64,000 nucleotides of DNA from Nonomuraea sp. NEAU-A123 (GCF_018603905.1 NZ_JAHFZZ010000028.1:62001-126000), one strand, 5' to 3'; numbered from the stretch's first letter, positions 1 to 8,096 are shown. The notes: generated by a model from the letters alone, not told the origin. Translations and numbers: made by a program.

Positions 1-157
1 GGCCGTACAGCACAAGTCCGGACTTGTCGCCCGCGACGGTGAGCTCAACGACCTTCAGCGGCTGTATCTGTTCAGCCGGGCGGACACGATCTATGCGGGT
101 TCGAGCGAAATCCAGCGGAACATCATCGCCGAGCGCACCCTGGGACTTCCCCGCTGA
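1..157 (+). CDS. fadE30: Acyl-CoA dehydrogenase, C-terminal fragment (FadE30-like)
   Basis: The last 51 codons of an acyl-CoA dehydrogenase; the start lies upstream of the window. The tail carries the family's C-terminal signature, with the segment AGSSEIQRNIIAERTLGL, in which the E-I-Q-R-N-I motif lies by the FAD and substrate pocket. It is followed after 10 bp by an IpdF-like gene, the same order as Rv3560c (fadE30) and Rv3559c (ipdF) in M. tuberculosis. FadE30 desaturates the 5-hydroxy-HIP-CoA-derived intermediate during steroid C/D-ring breakdown. The family call is firm; the FadE30 assignment rests on gene order because only the tail is visible. Confidence 0.8.
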   Translation, partial: AVQHKSGLVARDGELNDLQRLYLFSRADTIYAGSSEIQRNIIAERTLGLPR

Positions 158-167
158 TTGGAGCACG

Positions 168-941
168 ATGGCACCCCCTTATCCGAGCGCGCACGGGCTG
201 CTCGACGGCAAGGTCACGCTGGTCACGGCCGCGGCGGGGGCCGGGATCGGGTACGCGACGGCCAAGCGCTGCGCCGAGGAGGGCGCCACGATCGTCATCT
301 CGGACCGGCATGAGCGCCGCCTGTCCGCCGCGGCCGACTCGCTGACCGAGCTCACCGGCGTCAAGCCGCTGGCGGTGCCGTGCGACGTGACGTCGGAGGC
401 CCAGGTGCTGGCGCTGTTCGACGCGGTGGTGGAGGCGCACGGCCGGCTGGACGTGGTGGTCAACAACGCCGGGCTCGGCGGTACGGCGTCGCTGGCCGAG
501 ATGACCGACGACCAGTGGCACACCGTCATCGACGTGACCCTGAACGGCACCATGCGCTGCACCAGGGCCGCGCTGAAGCAGATGATCGCGCAAGGCTCCG
601 GGGTGATCGTGAACAACGCCTCCGTGATCGGCTGGCGGGCACAGCGGGGGCAGTCGCACTACGCGGCGGCCAAGGCCGGGGTGATGGCGCTGACCAGGTG
701 CGTCGCACTGGAGGCCGCCGAGCACGGCGTGCGGGTCAACGCGGTGGCGCCATCGCTGGCCGTGCACCCGTTCCTGGCGAAGGTGACGAGCGAGGAGCTG
801 CTGGCGGAGCTGGCGGCGGCGGAGGCGTTCGGGCGCTCGGCGGAGCCGTGGGAGGTGGCCAACGTGATCGTCTTCCTGGCCAGCGACTACTCCTCGTACA
901 TGACCGGCGAGGTCGTCTCCGTCTCCTCGCAGCACCCGTGA
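168..941 (+). CDS. ipdF: IpdF-type steroid-catabolic short-chain dehydrogenase
   Basis: A 257-residue classical SDR. Residues 20-28 form the Rossmann glycine loop (T-x3-G-x-G-I-G), NNAG is near 99-102, and the catalytic triad is S152, Y165, K169 (YAAAK). The C-terminus SGEV-type strand ends in SVSSQHP, close to my recollection of the M. tuberculosis IpdF end. IpdF acts on the 5-oxo/5-hydroxy position of HIP-CoA, after side-chain and A/B-ring removal from cholesterol. I start at the ATG at 168, 10 bp after the acyl-CoA dehydrogenase stop; the longer reading frame upstream overlaps that gene. It is probably co-transcribed with fadE30. Confidence 0.85.
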   Translation: MAPPYPSAHGLLDGKVTLVTAAAGAGIGYATAKRCAEEGATIVISDRHERRLSAAADSLTELTGVKPLAVPCDVTSEAQVLALFDAVVEAHGRLDVVVNNAGLGGTASLAEMTDDQWHTVIDVTLNGTMRCTRAALKQMIAQGSGVIVNNASVIGWRAQRGQSHYAAAKAGVMALTRCVALEAAEHGVRVNAVAPSLAVHPFLAKVTSEELLAELAAAEAFGRSAEPWEVANVIVFLASDYSSYMTGEVVSVSSQHP

Positions 942-967
942 CTATATCCTGAGTGACAAGATATAGT
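941..967. promoter_or_regulatory. Inverted-repeat operator at the padR promoter
   Basis: The 8-bp arms ACTATATC and GATATAGT are perfect inverted repeats separated by 11 bp. They lie just before the GTG start of the PadR regulator and overlap the ipdF stop codon. AT-rich ATAT-containing dyads of this kind are typical PadR operators, so autoregulation is the simplest reading. The dyad is seen directly; the binding protein is inferred from position. Confidence 0.7.
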
Positions 968-973
968 GCGAGG

Positions 974-1360
974 GTGAATATAACGGAGCCCATGTTCCTC
1001 GCGCTCACCGCGCTGGTGGACGAGCCGCGGCACGGCTACGGGATCGTCCAGGAGGTCGATCGGCTGTCCGGCGGGCGGGTGCAGCTCAAGATCGGCTCCC
1101 TGTACGGCGTGCTGGACCGGCTGGCCGGGGAAGGGCTGGTGGCGCTCGACCGGGAAGAGGTGGCCCAGGGCCGGCTGCGCCGCTACTACCGGCTGACGGA
1201 CTCCGGAGCCGGGGCCCTGGAGGAGGAGGCGGCCCGCCTGACGGCCAACGCCCGCGCGGCGACCGCCCGGCTCAGGGAGCGGACCGCCCGCCTGCGCCCC
1301 GGCCCCGCCTTCGCCCGCCTGCTCCGCGAGACCGCCGCCGATGCCGGAGGTGCCGGGTGA
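974..1360 (+). CDS. PadR-family transcriptional regulator
   Basis: A 128-residue PadR winged-helix repressor. The N-terminus reads N-I-T-E-P-M-F-L-A-L-T-A-L, followed by DEPRHGYGI and the recognition region GGRVQLKIGSLYGVLDRL, all classic PadR features. An in-frame GTG at 953 would give 135 residues but sits inside the operator dyad, so I prefer the GTG at 974. The stop overlaps the next gene's GTG (GTGA), and the pair PadR plus membrane protein is a common actinobacterial operon. It probably represses itself and that partner through the dyad at 941-967. Confidence 0.85.
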   Translation: MNITEPMFLALTALVDEPRHGYGIVQEVDRLSGGRVQLKIGSLYGVLDRLAGEGLVALDREEVAQGRLRRYYRLTDSGAGALEEEAARLTANARAATARLRERTARLRPGPAFARLLRETAADAGGAG

Positions 1361-2328
1361 ACGAGTTGCTCGAACAGCGCTACCGCACCGTCCTGCGGCT
1401 GCTCCCCCGTTCGTACCGGGCCGAGCGGGAGGAGGAGATGGTGGCCGCGTTCCTGGAGTACTCGGGCGACGTGCCCGACGAGGAGAACCCCCGGCCCAGC
1501 TGGGGCGAGATCGCCAGTGTGCTCGCCCTCTCGACGCGCGTACGGCTCGGCGGAGCGGGCGCGACGCCCCGGTTCGTCGCCTGGGGCGCGGCCGTCAGGC
1601 TGGTGGCGACGCTGGGGCTCGCCTTCCACGCGGCGGCCGGCGCCTACACCCTCGCCTCCCTCCCCTTCACGGCGCCCAGCTCGACGACGCGGACACTGGG
1701 TGTGCTCGCGGCGGCCCTCTGGGCGACGGCGTTCGTGCTGCTGATGCGCGGGCACGTCCGGACGGCCAAGCCGGTGGCGCTCGCGGCCGGCGCGGCCGCC
1801 CTGGCCGAGCTCGCCGTCTGGCAGAACTTGGGCAGCCTGTTCGTGCCTCTGGACGTGGTGCAACAGGCACTGAACGTCGTGGTGCCGCTGGCGGGCCTAC
1901 TGGCCGGCTTCCACGATGACGTCCCGCCGGTGCGGCGAGCGTGGCGACCGACCGTCCTGCCGCCGGCCGCCGGGCTGCTGCTGAAGGCCGTCATCCTCGC
2001 CCTGCTTCCCGTGTTGGGAAAGGTGCCGCTGTTGTGGCCGTGGGTGGACCTGATGGGTCTGGCCACGGTGGTGCTCGTGGCGGCCGGGATCGTCTGCCTC
2101 GCGCGCCGCGTGCCCGCGTACGTACCGCTCGCGCTGGCGATGCTCGGGACGCTGATGCTGCCGTCGCGGCTGTCGGTGGTCGACAACAGCTACCTGAGCT
2201 CGGGACCGGCAGTGCTGTGGGCCTCCAGCGTGGGCCAGTGCGGGGCGCTGGTCGTCATGGTGGTGCTTCTCGCGGTCGCGGGCTTCCGCGGTTTGCCGGC
2301 CGTACGACAGAGGCGGGAGACCGTCTGA
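1357..2328 (+). CDS. PadR-associated multi-spanning membrane protein
   Basis: 323 residues. A charged N-terminal cytoplasmic segment of about 60 residues (LLPRSYRAEREEEM near 15-30) is followed by about seven or eight hydrophobic helices. Proteins with this N-terminus and a downstream membrane domain are regularly encoded after PadR regulators in actinomycetes, often annotated as permease-associated or hypothetical. It starts at the GTG overlapping the padR stop, so translation is coupled. No transporter signature or enzyme motif is visible and I assign no function. Confidence 0.7.
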   Translation: MNELLEQRYRTVLRLLPRSYRAEREEEMVAAFLEYSGDVPDEENPRPSWGEIASVLALSTRVRLGGAGATPRFVAWGAAVRLVATLGLAFHAAAGAYTLASLPFTAPSSTTRTLGVLAAALWATAFVLLMRGHVRTAKPVALAAGAAALAELAVWQNLGSLFVPLDVVQQALNVVVPLAGLLAGFHDDVPPVRRAWRPTVLPPAAGLLLKAVILALLPVLGKVPLLWPWVDLMGLATVVLVAAGIVCLARRVPAYVPLALAMLGTLMLPSRLSVVDNSYLSSGPAVLWASSVGQCGALVVMVVLLAVAGFRGLPAVRQRRETV

Positions 2329-2403
2329 AGATCGGCGGGGCTCCACCCTGACAGGGAAAGACCAGGGTAGGCGGGCGAGCTGGGAAGACTTAGTGTCCGA
2401 GAC

Positions 2404-3699
2404 ATGGGCACACGCGCTTCCCACCTGCTAGATGTCCTCATGACGGAGTTCGGCGAGTCGATCAAGCGAGACCCCGCGGCGTTCAGGCGGAAATTTCGGA
2501 AGATGGCGGCCTCCCCTTTTGCGTTCTACCGGGGCAGCGCCTGCCTGTTCTACGCGGACCTCACCGAAGGATTCGCGGACCAGTCATACCTTGACGAACC
2601 AACCAGCCGCGTATGGATCCACGGCGATCTGCACGCCGAGAACTTCGGCACCTACATGAACGCCTCCGGGGTGCTGGTCTTCAACGTCAACGACTTCGAC
2701 GAGGCGTACGTGGGGCCGTACGTCTGGGATCTCAAGCGGTTCGCCGCCAGCGTGGCGCTGATCGGGTACGCCAAGGCCCTGTCGGACGACGCGATCAGCG
2801 GGCTCGTGGGCGACTTCGGGAGCGCGTACCTGGACGAACTGAGCGGCATCGCGCGCGGCGGGGACGACGCGATCGGGTCGCTCACGATCGACACCACCAG
2901 CGGCGTGCTGCACCGGGTGCTGCAGACGGCCCGGCTGAGCACGCGGGTGGCGATGCTGGACGTCGAGACCGTGATCGACGACTACGACCGGCGGTTCGCG
3001 TTCATGGACGGGCGCGAGCCCGTCGACGCGGCGACGCGGGAGGCCGTGCTGGCCGCGTTCGAGGACTACCTGACGACCCTGCCCACGCAGTCGAACCCGG
3101 TCGAGCACGTGATCAAGGACGTGGCGCTGCGCAAGGGCGTGGGGATCGGGTCCGCGGGGCTGCCGTCGTACAACCTGCTGCTGGAGGGGCGCTCGCAGGC
3201 GCTGGAGAACGACGTCATCCTCTACATGAAGCAGGCGCAGGTGCCTGCGGTGGCGCGGCACATTCCCGACGAGAAGGTCGCGCGTTACTTCCACCACCAG
3301 GGGCACCGGACCGCGGAGTCGCAGCGGGCGTTGCAGGCGTACGCCGATCCGTGGCTGGGCTACACGACGCTGAACGGGGTGGGGCAGTTGGTGGCGGAGG
3401 TCTCGCCGTACTCCGCCGACCTGGATTGGGACGACGTCAACGAGCCGGCGGAGCTGCGCTCGATCATGCGCGATCTGGGGCGGGCCGTGGCGCGCATGCA
3501 CTCGGTGGCCGACGACGAGTCCAGCCACGACCTGGTGAACTTCTCGACGGAGGAGTCAATCGTGGGCATGGTCAATGGCGACAGGCCCGGATTTATCGGG
3601 ATGTTGGTGGATTTTGCGCACCGCTATGGGGCACAGGCCCGGGAAGACCACCAACGGTTCGTCGACCTCTTCCGCAACGGCCGCCTTCCGGGAGTGTGA
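2404..3699 (+). CDS. DUF2252 family protein (kinase-like fold)
   Basis: 431 residues. The diagnostic DUF2252 motifs are present: FYRGSACLFYADL at 41-53, W-I-H-G-D-L-H-A-E-N at 71-80 and NDFDEAYVGPYVWDLKR at 96-112. HGDxHxxN and the downstream DFD resemble the catalytic and Mg-binding loops of aminoglycoside-phosphotransferase folds, suggesting a small-molecule or protein kinase. No substrate is established. The next gene is an ATP-grasp protein 42 bp downstream in the same direction, so the two probably form an operon. Confidence 0.85.
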   Translation: MGTRASHLLDVLMTEFGESIKRDPAAFRRKFRKMAASPFAFYRGSACLFYADLTEGFADQSYLDEPTSRVWIHGDLHAENFGTYMNASGVLVFNVNDFDEAYVGPYVWDLKRFAASVALIGYAKALSDDAISGLVGDFGSAYLDELSGIARGGDDAIGSLTIDTTSGVLHRVLQTARLSTRVAMLDVETVIDDYDRRFAFMDGREPVDAATREAVLAAFEDYLTTLPTQSNPVEHVIKDVALRKGVGIGSAGLPSYNLLLEGRSQALENDVILYMKQAQVPAVARHIPDEKVARYFHHQGHRTAESQRALQAYADPWLGYTTLNGVGQLVAEVSPYSADLDWDDVNEPAELRSIMRDLGRAVARMHSVADDESSHDLVNFSTEESIVGMVNGDRPGFIGMLVDFAHRYGAQAREDHQRFVDLFRNGRLPGV

Positions 3700-3741
3700 C
3701 CGCCTGGTCCCCGCGGCGTGGAGCTTTACGAAAGGAGCATC

Positions 3742-4944
3742 GTGAGGCATCTGGTGGGGTTGCTGCTGGGGACGGAAGAGGACTGGCCGTCGGCGTTCGA
3801 GACGGTGCTGCGGCGGCTGGGGCCGGTCAAAGGGGTCGGCGAGTTCGATGTGGAGCGCATCACGATCGAACCGTTCGACCTACGCGATCAGCCCCGGCAC
3901 GATCTGGTGATCGACCGGCTGGCCTACTGGTACTACCACCCGCGCGAGTGGCTCAAGAAGATCGCCATGATGGACGACGTCTATCTGCTGAACAGCCCGT
4001 TCACCTTCCAGTCGATGGAGAAGCACGCCGCCTACTGCGCCATGATGCGACTCGGTTTGAAGGTCCCGAAGACAGTGCTCGTGCCGTACAAGAACCCGCC
4101 CGACAACACCAAGTACGCCTACACGGCGGCCCGCTACAACCAGTCGTTCGATCTTGACGCGGTCGCGGAGGGGATCGGCTATCCGCTGTTCATGAAGCCG
4201 TATGACGGCGGAGCGTGGCGCGGGGTGTCGCTGGTGCGCAACCCCGACGAACTCCATCGGGCCTACGACGAGAGCGGCGAGATGCTCATGCATCTGCAGA
4301 AGGCGGTCGAGGGGTACGACGCGTTCGCCCGGTCTCTGTCGATCGGGGCGGAGACCATGGTGATGCGGTTCCGGCCCGAGGAGCCGATGCACGCACGGTA
4401 CGTCGTGGACCACGAGTTCCTCGCCCCGAGTGTGGGCGAGGAGGTGGTCACGATCGGCCGGTTGGTGAACGCGTTCTTCCGATGGGAGTTCAACTCCTGC
4501 GAGACGCTGGTCAAGGGGGCGGACGTGTACCCGATCGACTACGCCAACGCCTGCCCGGATGTCGCGCTGACGAGCCTGCACTATTACTTCCCCTGGGCGA
4601 TCAAGGCGCTGGTCCGGTGGAGTGTGTTCTGCGTGGGCACCGGGCGGCGGCCGCGGCTCGATCTGGAGACGCGGGAGTATTTCGCGGTCAACGGGTCGTA
4701 CGAGGAGCGGCTGGCGGCCTATCGGCGGCTGGCCGACGACTACTTCGAGACCGACCGCTACCAGGACTTCTGCGACAGCCGGCTGGGCCACCTCGATGAG
4801 ATCGTGCTGGACTGGGTGGCGGGGCCGGACTTCGACCGGCTGCTGGTCGACACGGTGACGGCCACGTATCCCGCGCACGAGAGGGACCGCTTCGTGGAGC
4901 ATTTCCGCGGTCTGCTCGGGATGTGGGTGAAGGACTCCGGCTGA
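3742..4944 (+). CDS. ATP-grasp domain protein
   Basis: 400 residues. The middle holds an ATP-grasp fold: KHAAYCAMMRLGLKVPKTVL (pre-grasp), then YPLFMKPYDGGAWRGVSLV, a lysine and glycine loop that would bind ATP, and later acidic residues for Mg. I start at the GTG at 3742, which has AAAGGAG five bases upstream; the GTG at 3718 has no ribosome site. The family includes carboxylate-amine ligases. It follows the DUF2252 gene, so a two-step ATP-dependent modification is possible, but the substrate is unknown. Confidence 0.75.
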   Translation: MRHLVGLLLGTEEDWPSAFETVLRRLGPVKGVGEFDVERITIEPFDLRDQPRHDLVIDRLAYWYYHPREWLKKIAMMDDVYLLNSPFTFQSMEKHAAYCAMMRLGLKVPKTVLVPYKNPPDNTKYAYTAARYNQSFDLDAVAEGIGYPLFMKPYDGGAWRGVSLVRNPDELHRAYDESGEMLMHLQKAVEGYDAFARSLSIGAETMVMRFRPEEPMHARYVVDHEFLAPSVGEEVVTIGRLVNAFFRWEFNSCETLVKGADVYPIDYANACPDVALTSLHYYFPWAIKALVRWSVFCVGTGRRPRLDLETREYFAVNGSYEERLAAYRRLADDYFETDRYQDFCDSRLGHLDEIVLDWVAGPDFDRLLVDTVTATYPAHERDRFVEHFRGLLGMWVKDSG

Positions 4945-4958
4945 GCGGCGGCGCTGGC

Positions 4959-4974
4959 TACCGACCAGTCGGTA
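4959..4974. promoter_or_regulatory. TetR-type palindromic operator
   Basis: The sequence TACCGACCAGTCGGTA is a perfect 7-bp inverted repeat around a 2-bp centre. It lies 17 bp before the SDR start codon at 4992. Dyads of the ACCGAC/GTCGGT type are common TetR-family sites in actinomycetes. No TetR gene is adjacent, so the regulator must be encoded elsewhere. Confidence 0.65.
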
Positions 4975-4991
4975 TGGCATGCTTCCGGAAC

Positions 4992-5738
4992 ATGACGCTG
5001 TTCTCGGTGGAAGGCAAGACCGTCGTCGTCACCGGCGGCTCCCGTGGCATCGGGCGCATGATCGCGACCGGATTCGTCGAGGCCGGGGCGACCGTGTACA
5101 TCTCCGCCCGCAAAACGGCCGAGGTGGAGCAGACCGCCAAGGAGCTGGGATGTGTCGCCGTACCGGCTGATCTGTCCACGACCGAGGGGGTGGACTCGCT
5201 GGTGGCCGCGGTGGAGGGGCCGCTGGACGTGCTGGTGAACAACGCGGGCGCGGCCTGGGGCGCGCCGCTGGAGGAGTATCCGGAGCACGCCTTCGACAAG
5301 CTCTGGAACATCAACGTCAAAGGGGTCTTCTTCCTGACCCAGCGGTTCCTGCCGCAGTTGCGGGCGGCGGCCAGCGCGGAGGATCCGGCGCGGGTGATCA
5401 ACATCGGGTCCATCGACGGGATAAGGGTGCCGTCGGTGGAGAACTTCGCCTACTCCGCGTCGAAGTCCGGCGTGCACATGCTGACCCGGCACCTGGCCAG
5501 GCAACTGGCGCGCGAGCACATCACGGTGAACGCGATCGCGCCGGGACCGTTCGAGTCGAAGATGATGGCGTTCGCGCTGGATGATCCGGCCATCCGGGAG
5601 ACCGTCGTGTCCAGCGTGCCGATGGGTCGCATCGGCCGCCCCGACGACATGGCCGGGGCGGCGATCTATCTGTCCTCGCGCGCCGGCGCCTACCTCACGG
5701 GGACGGTCATTCCGGTTGACGGCGGCATTTCCTGCTAG
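4992..5738 (+). CDS. SDR family oxidoreductase
   Basis: A 248-residue classical SDR with TGGSRGIG at 14-21, NNAG at 83-86 and the catalytic set S140, Y154, K158. It ends in the standard TGTVIPVDGG strand. An upstream in-frame ATG (4977) would overlap the palindrome at 4959-4974, so I chose the ATG at 4992. The sequence resembles FabG or rhamnolipid-type RhlG ketoreductases, but specificity cannot be read from it. It stands alone under the palindromic operator. Confidence 0.85.
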   Translation: MTLFSVEGKTVVVTGGSRGIGRMIATGFVEAGATVYISARKTAEVEQTAKELGCVAVPADLSTTEGVDSLVAAVEGPLDVLVNNAGAAWGAPLEEYPEHAFDKLWNINVKGVFFLTQRFLPQLRAAASAEDPARVINIGSIDGIRVPSVENFAYSASKSGVHMLTRHLARQLAREHITVNAIAPGPFESKMMAFALDDPAIRETVVSSVPMGRIGRPDDMAGAAIYLSSRAGAYLTGTVIPVDGGISC

Positions 5739-5768
5739 TCCCGCACAGCCGGTAAGTCCTGGAGGATC

Positions 5769-6584
5769 TCAGAGCAGCTCGCGCAGCGCGGTGGCGAGGT
5801 TCGCGGCAGCGCGGGGCTCGTAGCGCAGGTACAGGTACGGCTCCGTGAGCTCGACCTCCATGACCACCGGGCTGCCGTCGGGGAGCCGGACCAGGTCGAT
5901 CCTGGCGTAAAGAAGGGCCTGGGGGATGGCGGCAAGCACCTTCTTGGCAAGTTCGACCTGGTCCGGGGCCGGTGTGCGCGGATCCGCCCGTACCTGGTCC
6001 GCGCCCGTCTTTCCCGGGGTGAGCATAGGGGTGCGCCGGACCGCATGGCTGAACCGGCGGTTGAAGTACAGCAGCGAGGTCTCGCCCTCCGACTCGACCA
6101 TGTCGAGGTAGGGCTGGACCATGGGGACGCGCCCGGCGGCCGCCAGCGCGGCGGCGTGCGCCTCGGCCCGGCCTCGGTCGGTGGTCCTGATCGTGTCTCG
6201 GGCACCCGCCGAGATGGCGGGCTTGACGACGTACTCCCCCCAGTACGGCAGGCGCTCCGGAGACCAGTGGGTCGGCACGATGGGCACACCCAGCTCCCGG
6301 AGATAGGTCTTGTCGGTGTTGGATTCGAGCACGGCGGCCGGGTTGAGCAGCTTGGTCTCGCGCTCTACCCGGCGGGCCCAGGCGAGGAAGTCGGCCCGGC
6401 GGTCGAGGTAGTCCCAGACCGACCGGACCACCACCACGTCGTAGGCGCTCCAGTCGACCGTGGGATCGTCCCATTGTTCGGCACGGCCCTCGATGCCCGC
6501 CTCGCGCCACGCGGCCAGAGCCCCGTCACGCTCATCATCGTGGTCGTCAGGATTGTGGAACATCGCGTACGCACAGATAGGCAC
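5769..6584 (-). CDS. ATP-grasp superfamily protein (glutathione-synthetase-like)
   Basis: 271 residues on the minus strand. The N-terminal half is a pre-grasp domain (VVVRSVWDYLDRRADFLAW) with a typical SNTDKTYLRELGVPIVPT linker. Then come YVVKPAISAGARDTIR, a glycine-rich ATP-binding strand, and an acidic C-terminal end VVMEVELTEPYLYLRY. This architecture is found in uncharacterised glutathione-synthetase/RimK-like proteins. It is convergent with the SDR gene and is the second ATP-grasp gene within 3 kb. The substrate is unknown. Confidence 0.8.
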   Translation of the reverse strand: MPICAYAMFHNPDDHDDERDGALAAWREAGIEGRAEQWDDPTVDWSAYDVVVVRSVWDYLDRRADFLAWARRVERETKLLNPAAVLESNTDKTYLRELGVPIVPTHWSPERLPYWGEYVVKPAISAGARDTIRTTDRGRAEAHAAALAAAGRVPMVQPYLDMVESEGETSLLYFNRRFSHAVRRTPMLTPGKTGADQVRADPRTPAPDQVELAKKVLAAIPQALLYARIDLVRLPDGSPVVMEVELTEPYLYLRYEPRAAANLATALRELL

Positions 6585-6642
6585 CCGGAGATGTTAGTAC
6601 TCGGCGAGTCCGGCCATCCGGGCCCGATCCGCACCTCGGCCT

Positions 6643-6891
6643 CTAGTCGGAGGTGGTGCTCACGCCTACGCCGCTGCCGCCGGTGGCCGTGGCGGCGTTG
6701 CCGTTGACGTTGGTGACGTTGGTGCTGGAACCGCCACCGGCGTTTCTGACCTGGACGTTGCCGAAGGTGTTGCCCGACTGCGCGGACGAGGAGTTGGAGC
6801 TGCGGTTGTCGGTGTCGGCATGGGCGGGAGCGGCCATCAGGACCGTGCCCGCGGCGACGACGATGCCGGTGGCGCAGAGCTTCTTGATCAT
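6643..6891 (-). CDS. Small secreted Asn/Ser/Gly-rich protein (paralog 1)
   Basis: 82 residues. A signal peptide covers about 1-25 (MIKKLCATG, then a hydrophobic stretch ending APAHA). The mature part is low-complexity, rich in N, S, G, T and V, with SGNTFGNVQVRN and SSTNVTNVNGNA segments. A clear GGAAGG site precedes the ATG. It is paralogous to the gene at 6975: both share the Q-S-G-N-x-F-G and SSTNV-N-NG blocks. It resembles small surface or amyloid-type proteins of actinomycetes but is not a chaplin, having no chaplin Cys pair or GNV-VP core. Function unknown. Confidence 0.75.
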   Translation of the reverse strand: MIKKLCATGIVVAAGTVLMAAPAHADTDNRSSNSSSAQSGNTFGNVQVRNAGGGSSTNVTNVNGNAATATGGSGVGVSTTSD

Positions 6892-6974
6892 TTCGACTTC
6901 CTTCCGGAGGATTCTCGCGAGCTGGGGACTCCGTCGGACGATGGCGACCGGTGTGCGAGGAAGGGGGATCGGGG

Positions 6975-7232
6975 TCAGTAGAAGATGTACGTCACCGTGG
7001 TGCCGCCGTAGGACGCCGTGGTGGCTATGCCGTTGATGTTGTTGACGTTGGTCGAGCTGCCGGCGCCCTCGTTGAGCGCCGCGATGTCGCCGAAGCCGTT
7101 TCCGGACTGGGACGAGTAGGTGTTGCCGCTCCAGTTGTCGCTCCAGCCGTCGGCCTGAGCGGGTGCGGCCGGCAGGGTGACGCCGGCGGCCGCCGCCACG
7201 ACGGCACCGGTGACGCGCAACTTCCTGATCAC
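6975..7232 (-). CDS. Small secreted Asn/Ser/Gly-rich protein (paralog 2)
   Basis: 85 residues. I start at the GTG at 7232, which has GGAGGAG five bases upstream; the longer frame to 7262 lacks this. A signal peptide ending near APAQA precedes a mature segment with SSQSGNGFGDIAAL and SSTNVNNINGIATTAS, and it ends in aromatic TYIFY. It shares its plan with the gene at 6643, 83 bp downstream. The pair probably arose by tandem duplication and shares a promoter near 7308-7327. Exported, of unknown role. Confidence 0.75.
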   Translation of the reverse strand: MIRKLRVTGAVVAAAAGVTLPAAPAQADGWSDNWSGNTYSSQSGNGFGDIAALNEGAGSSTNVNNINGIATTASYGGTTVTYIFY

Positions 7233-7307
7233 TTCAGCTCCTCCACCTGCGGGCGTCACCATGAGACAGTTGACTTTCCTTGACGTTGCGTGATCAAAGC
7301 CAAAGCG

Positions 7308-7327
7308 ATCATATACTAAGCGTAGTA
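7308..7327 (-). promoter_or_regulatory. Putative promoter with dyad for the small secreted protein genes
   Basis: In an AT-rich island unlike its surroundings, the minus strand reads TATGAT (7308-7313), a good -10 element, about 75 bases before the GTG at 7232. Overlapping its upstream side is a perfect dyad TACTA-AGCG-TAGTA (7314-7327). No convincing -35 box is seen. An operator-controlled or alternative-sigma promoter is possible. Confidence 0.4.
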
Positions 7328-7372
7328 ATTAAGTAGCTGTACGTAATCAGAATATTCTTCTGGCCCTATCCT

Positions 7373-7391
7373 ACTGACAGGCGGTGTCAGT
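7373..7391. promoter_or_regulatory. Inverted-repeat operator upstream of the NIPSNAP gene
   Basis: The perfect 7-bp arms ACTGACA and TGTCAGT flank the 5-bp centre GGCGG, 22 bp before the ATG at 7414. A possible -10 (TATCCT, 7367-7372) abuts the left arm, so a bound repressor would block transcription. The dyad resembles TetR-family operators, but no regulator gene is adjacent. Confidence 0.6.
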
Positions 7392-7413
7392 GGTCCGCTC
7401 GTAGCATCCCCGC

Positions 7414-8079
7414 ATGATTTATGAGTTTCGGAACTACACGCTGCGTCCTGGCCGGCGCGACACGTTGATCGAGCTGTTCGAGCGCGAGTTCATCGAGGGG
7501 CAGGAGGCGGCCGGGATGGGGGTGGCCGGCCAGTTCCGGGATCTGGACGATCCGAACATGTATCCGTGGATGCGGAAATTTCCGGACATGGAGGCTCGGC
7601 GAGCGGCGCTCACGGCCTTCTACAGCGGCCCCATCTGGAAGGCCAACCGGGACGCGGCCAACGCGACGTTGCTCGACTCCGACAACGTGCTGCTGCTGCG
7701 CCCGGCGCCCGTCCCCTCCGCCGATCCGTTTCCGGGTACGGCGCGACCGCCCGTCGGCGCCACCGTCCTGCCCGAGTCGCTGTACGTCGCGATGATCTAC
7801 CACGTCGGGGACGAGTTCGCCGAGTTCTTCGCCCGGGAGGCCGTACCCGTGCTCAAGGAAGCCGGGGTGCCGCCGATAGCGTGCTTCGAGACCGAGACCG
7901 CCGAGAACACCTTCCCCGCGCTCCCCGTACGTACAGGGGAGCAGGTGTTCATGTGGTTCGCCCGGTTCGACCGGCCCTCGGACGAGCGTGAAGTGGCGCT
8001 GCCCGGGCTGGAGTCCCGGCTGACCGCTCCCCCGCAACGTCTCTGCCTGGCCCCAACGGCCCGATCAGCACTCCGCTGA
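7414..8079 (+). CDS. NIPSNAP family protein
   Basis: 221 residues with the NIPSNAP ferredoxin-like fold. It opens with MIYEFRNYTLRPGRR, and the first half carries FRDLDDPNMYPWMRKFPDM and the W-K-A-N-R-D segment typical of the family. A second, weaker repeat follows. Bacterial NIPSNAP proteins are often small stress-related or monooxygenase-like proteins with no defined reaction. It stands alone between a palindromic operator and a convergent gene. Confidence 0.8.
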   Translation: MIYEFRNYTLRPGRRDTLIELFEREFIEGQEAAGMGVAGQFRDLDDPNMYPWMRKFPDMEARRAALTAFYSGPIWKANRDAANATLLDSDNVLLLRPAPVPSADPFPGTARPPVGATVLPESLYVAMIYHVGDEFAEFFAREAVPVLKEAGVPPIACFETETAENTFPALPVRTGEQVFMWFARFDRPSDEREVALPGLESRLTAPPQRLCLAPTARSALR

Positions 8080-8096
8080 GGGTCTTCGCCTCGCGT

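Noticed and set aside
2613..4157. 514-codon frame inside the DUF2252 and ATP-grasp genes
   Set aside because: Shadow frame, Arg/Gly-rich, no motif; the plus-strand genes in frame with family motifs explain the region.
6643..7232. Chaplins or rodlins
   Set aside because: No chaplin domain, Cys pair or rodlin motif is present; only size and secretion are similar.
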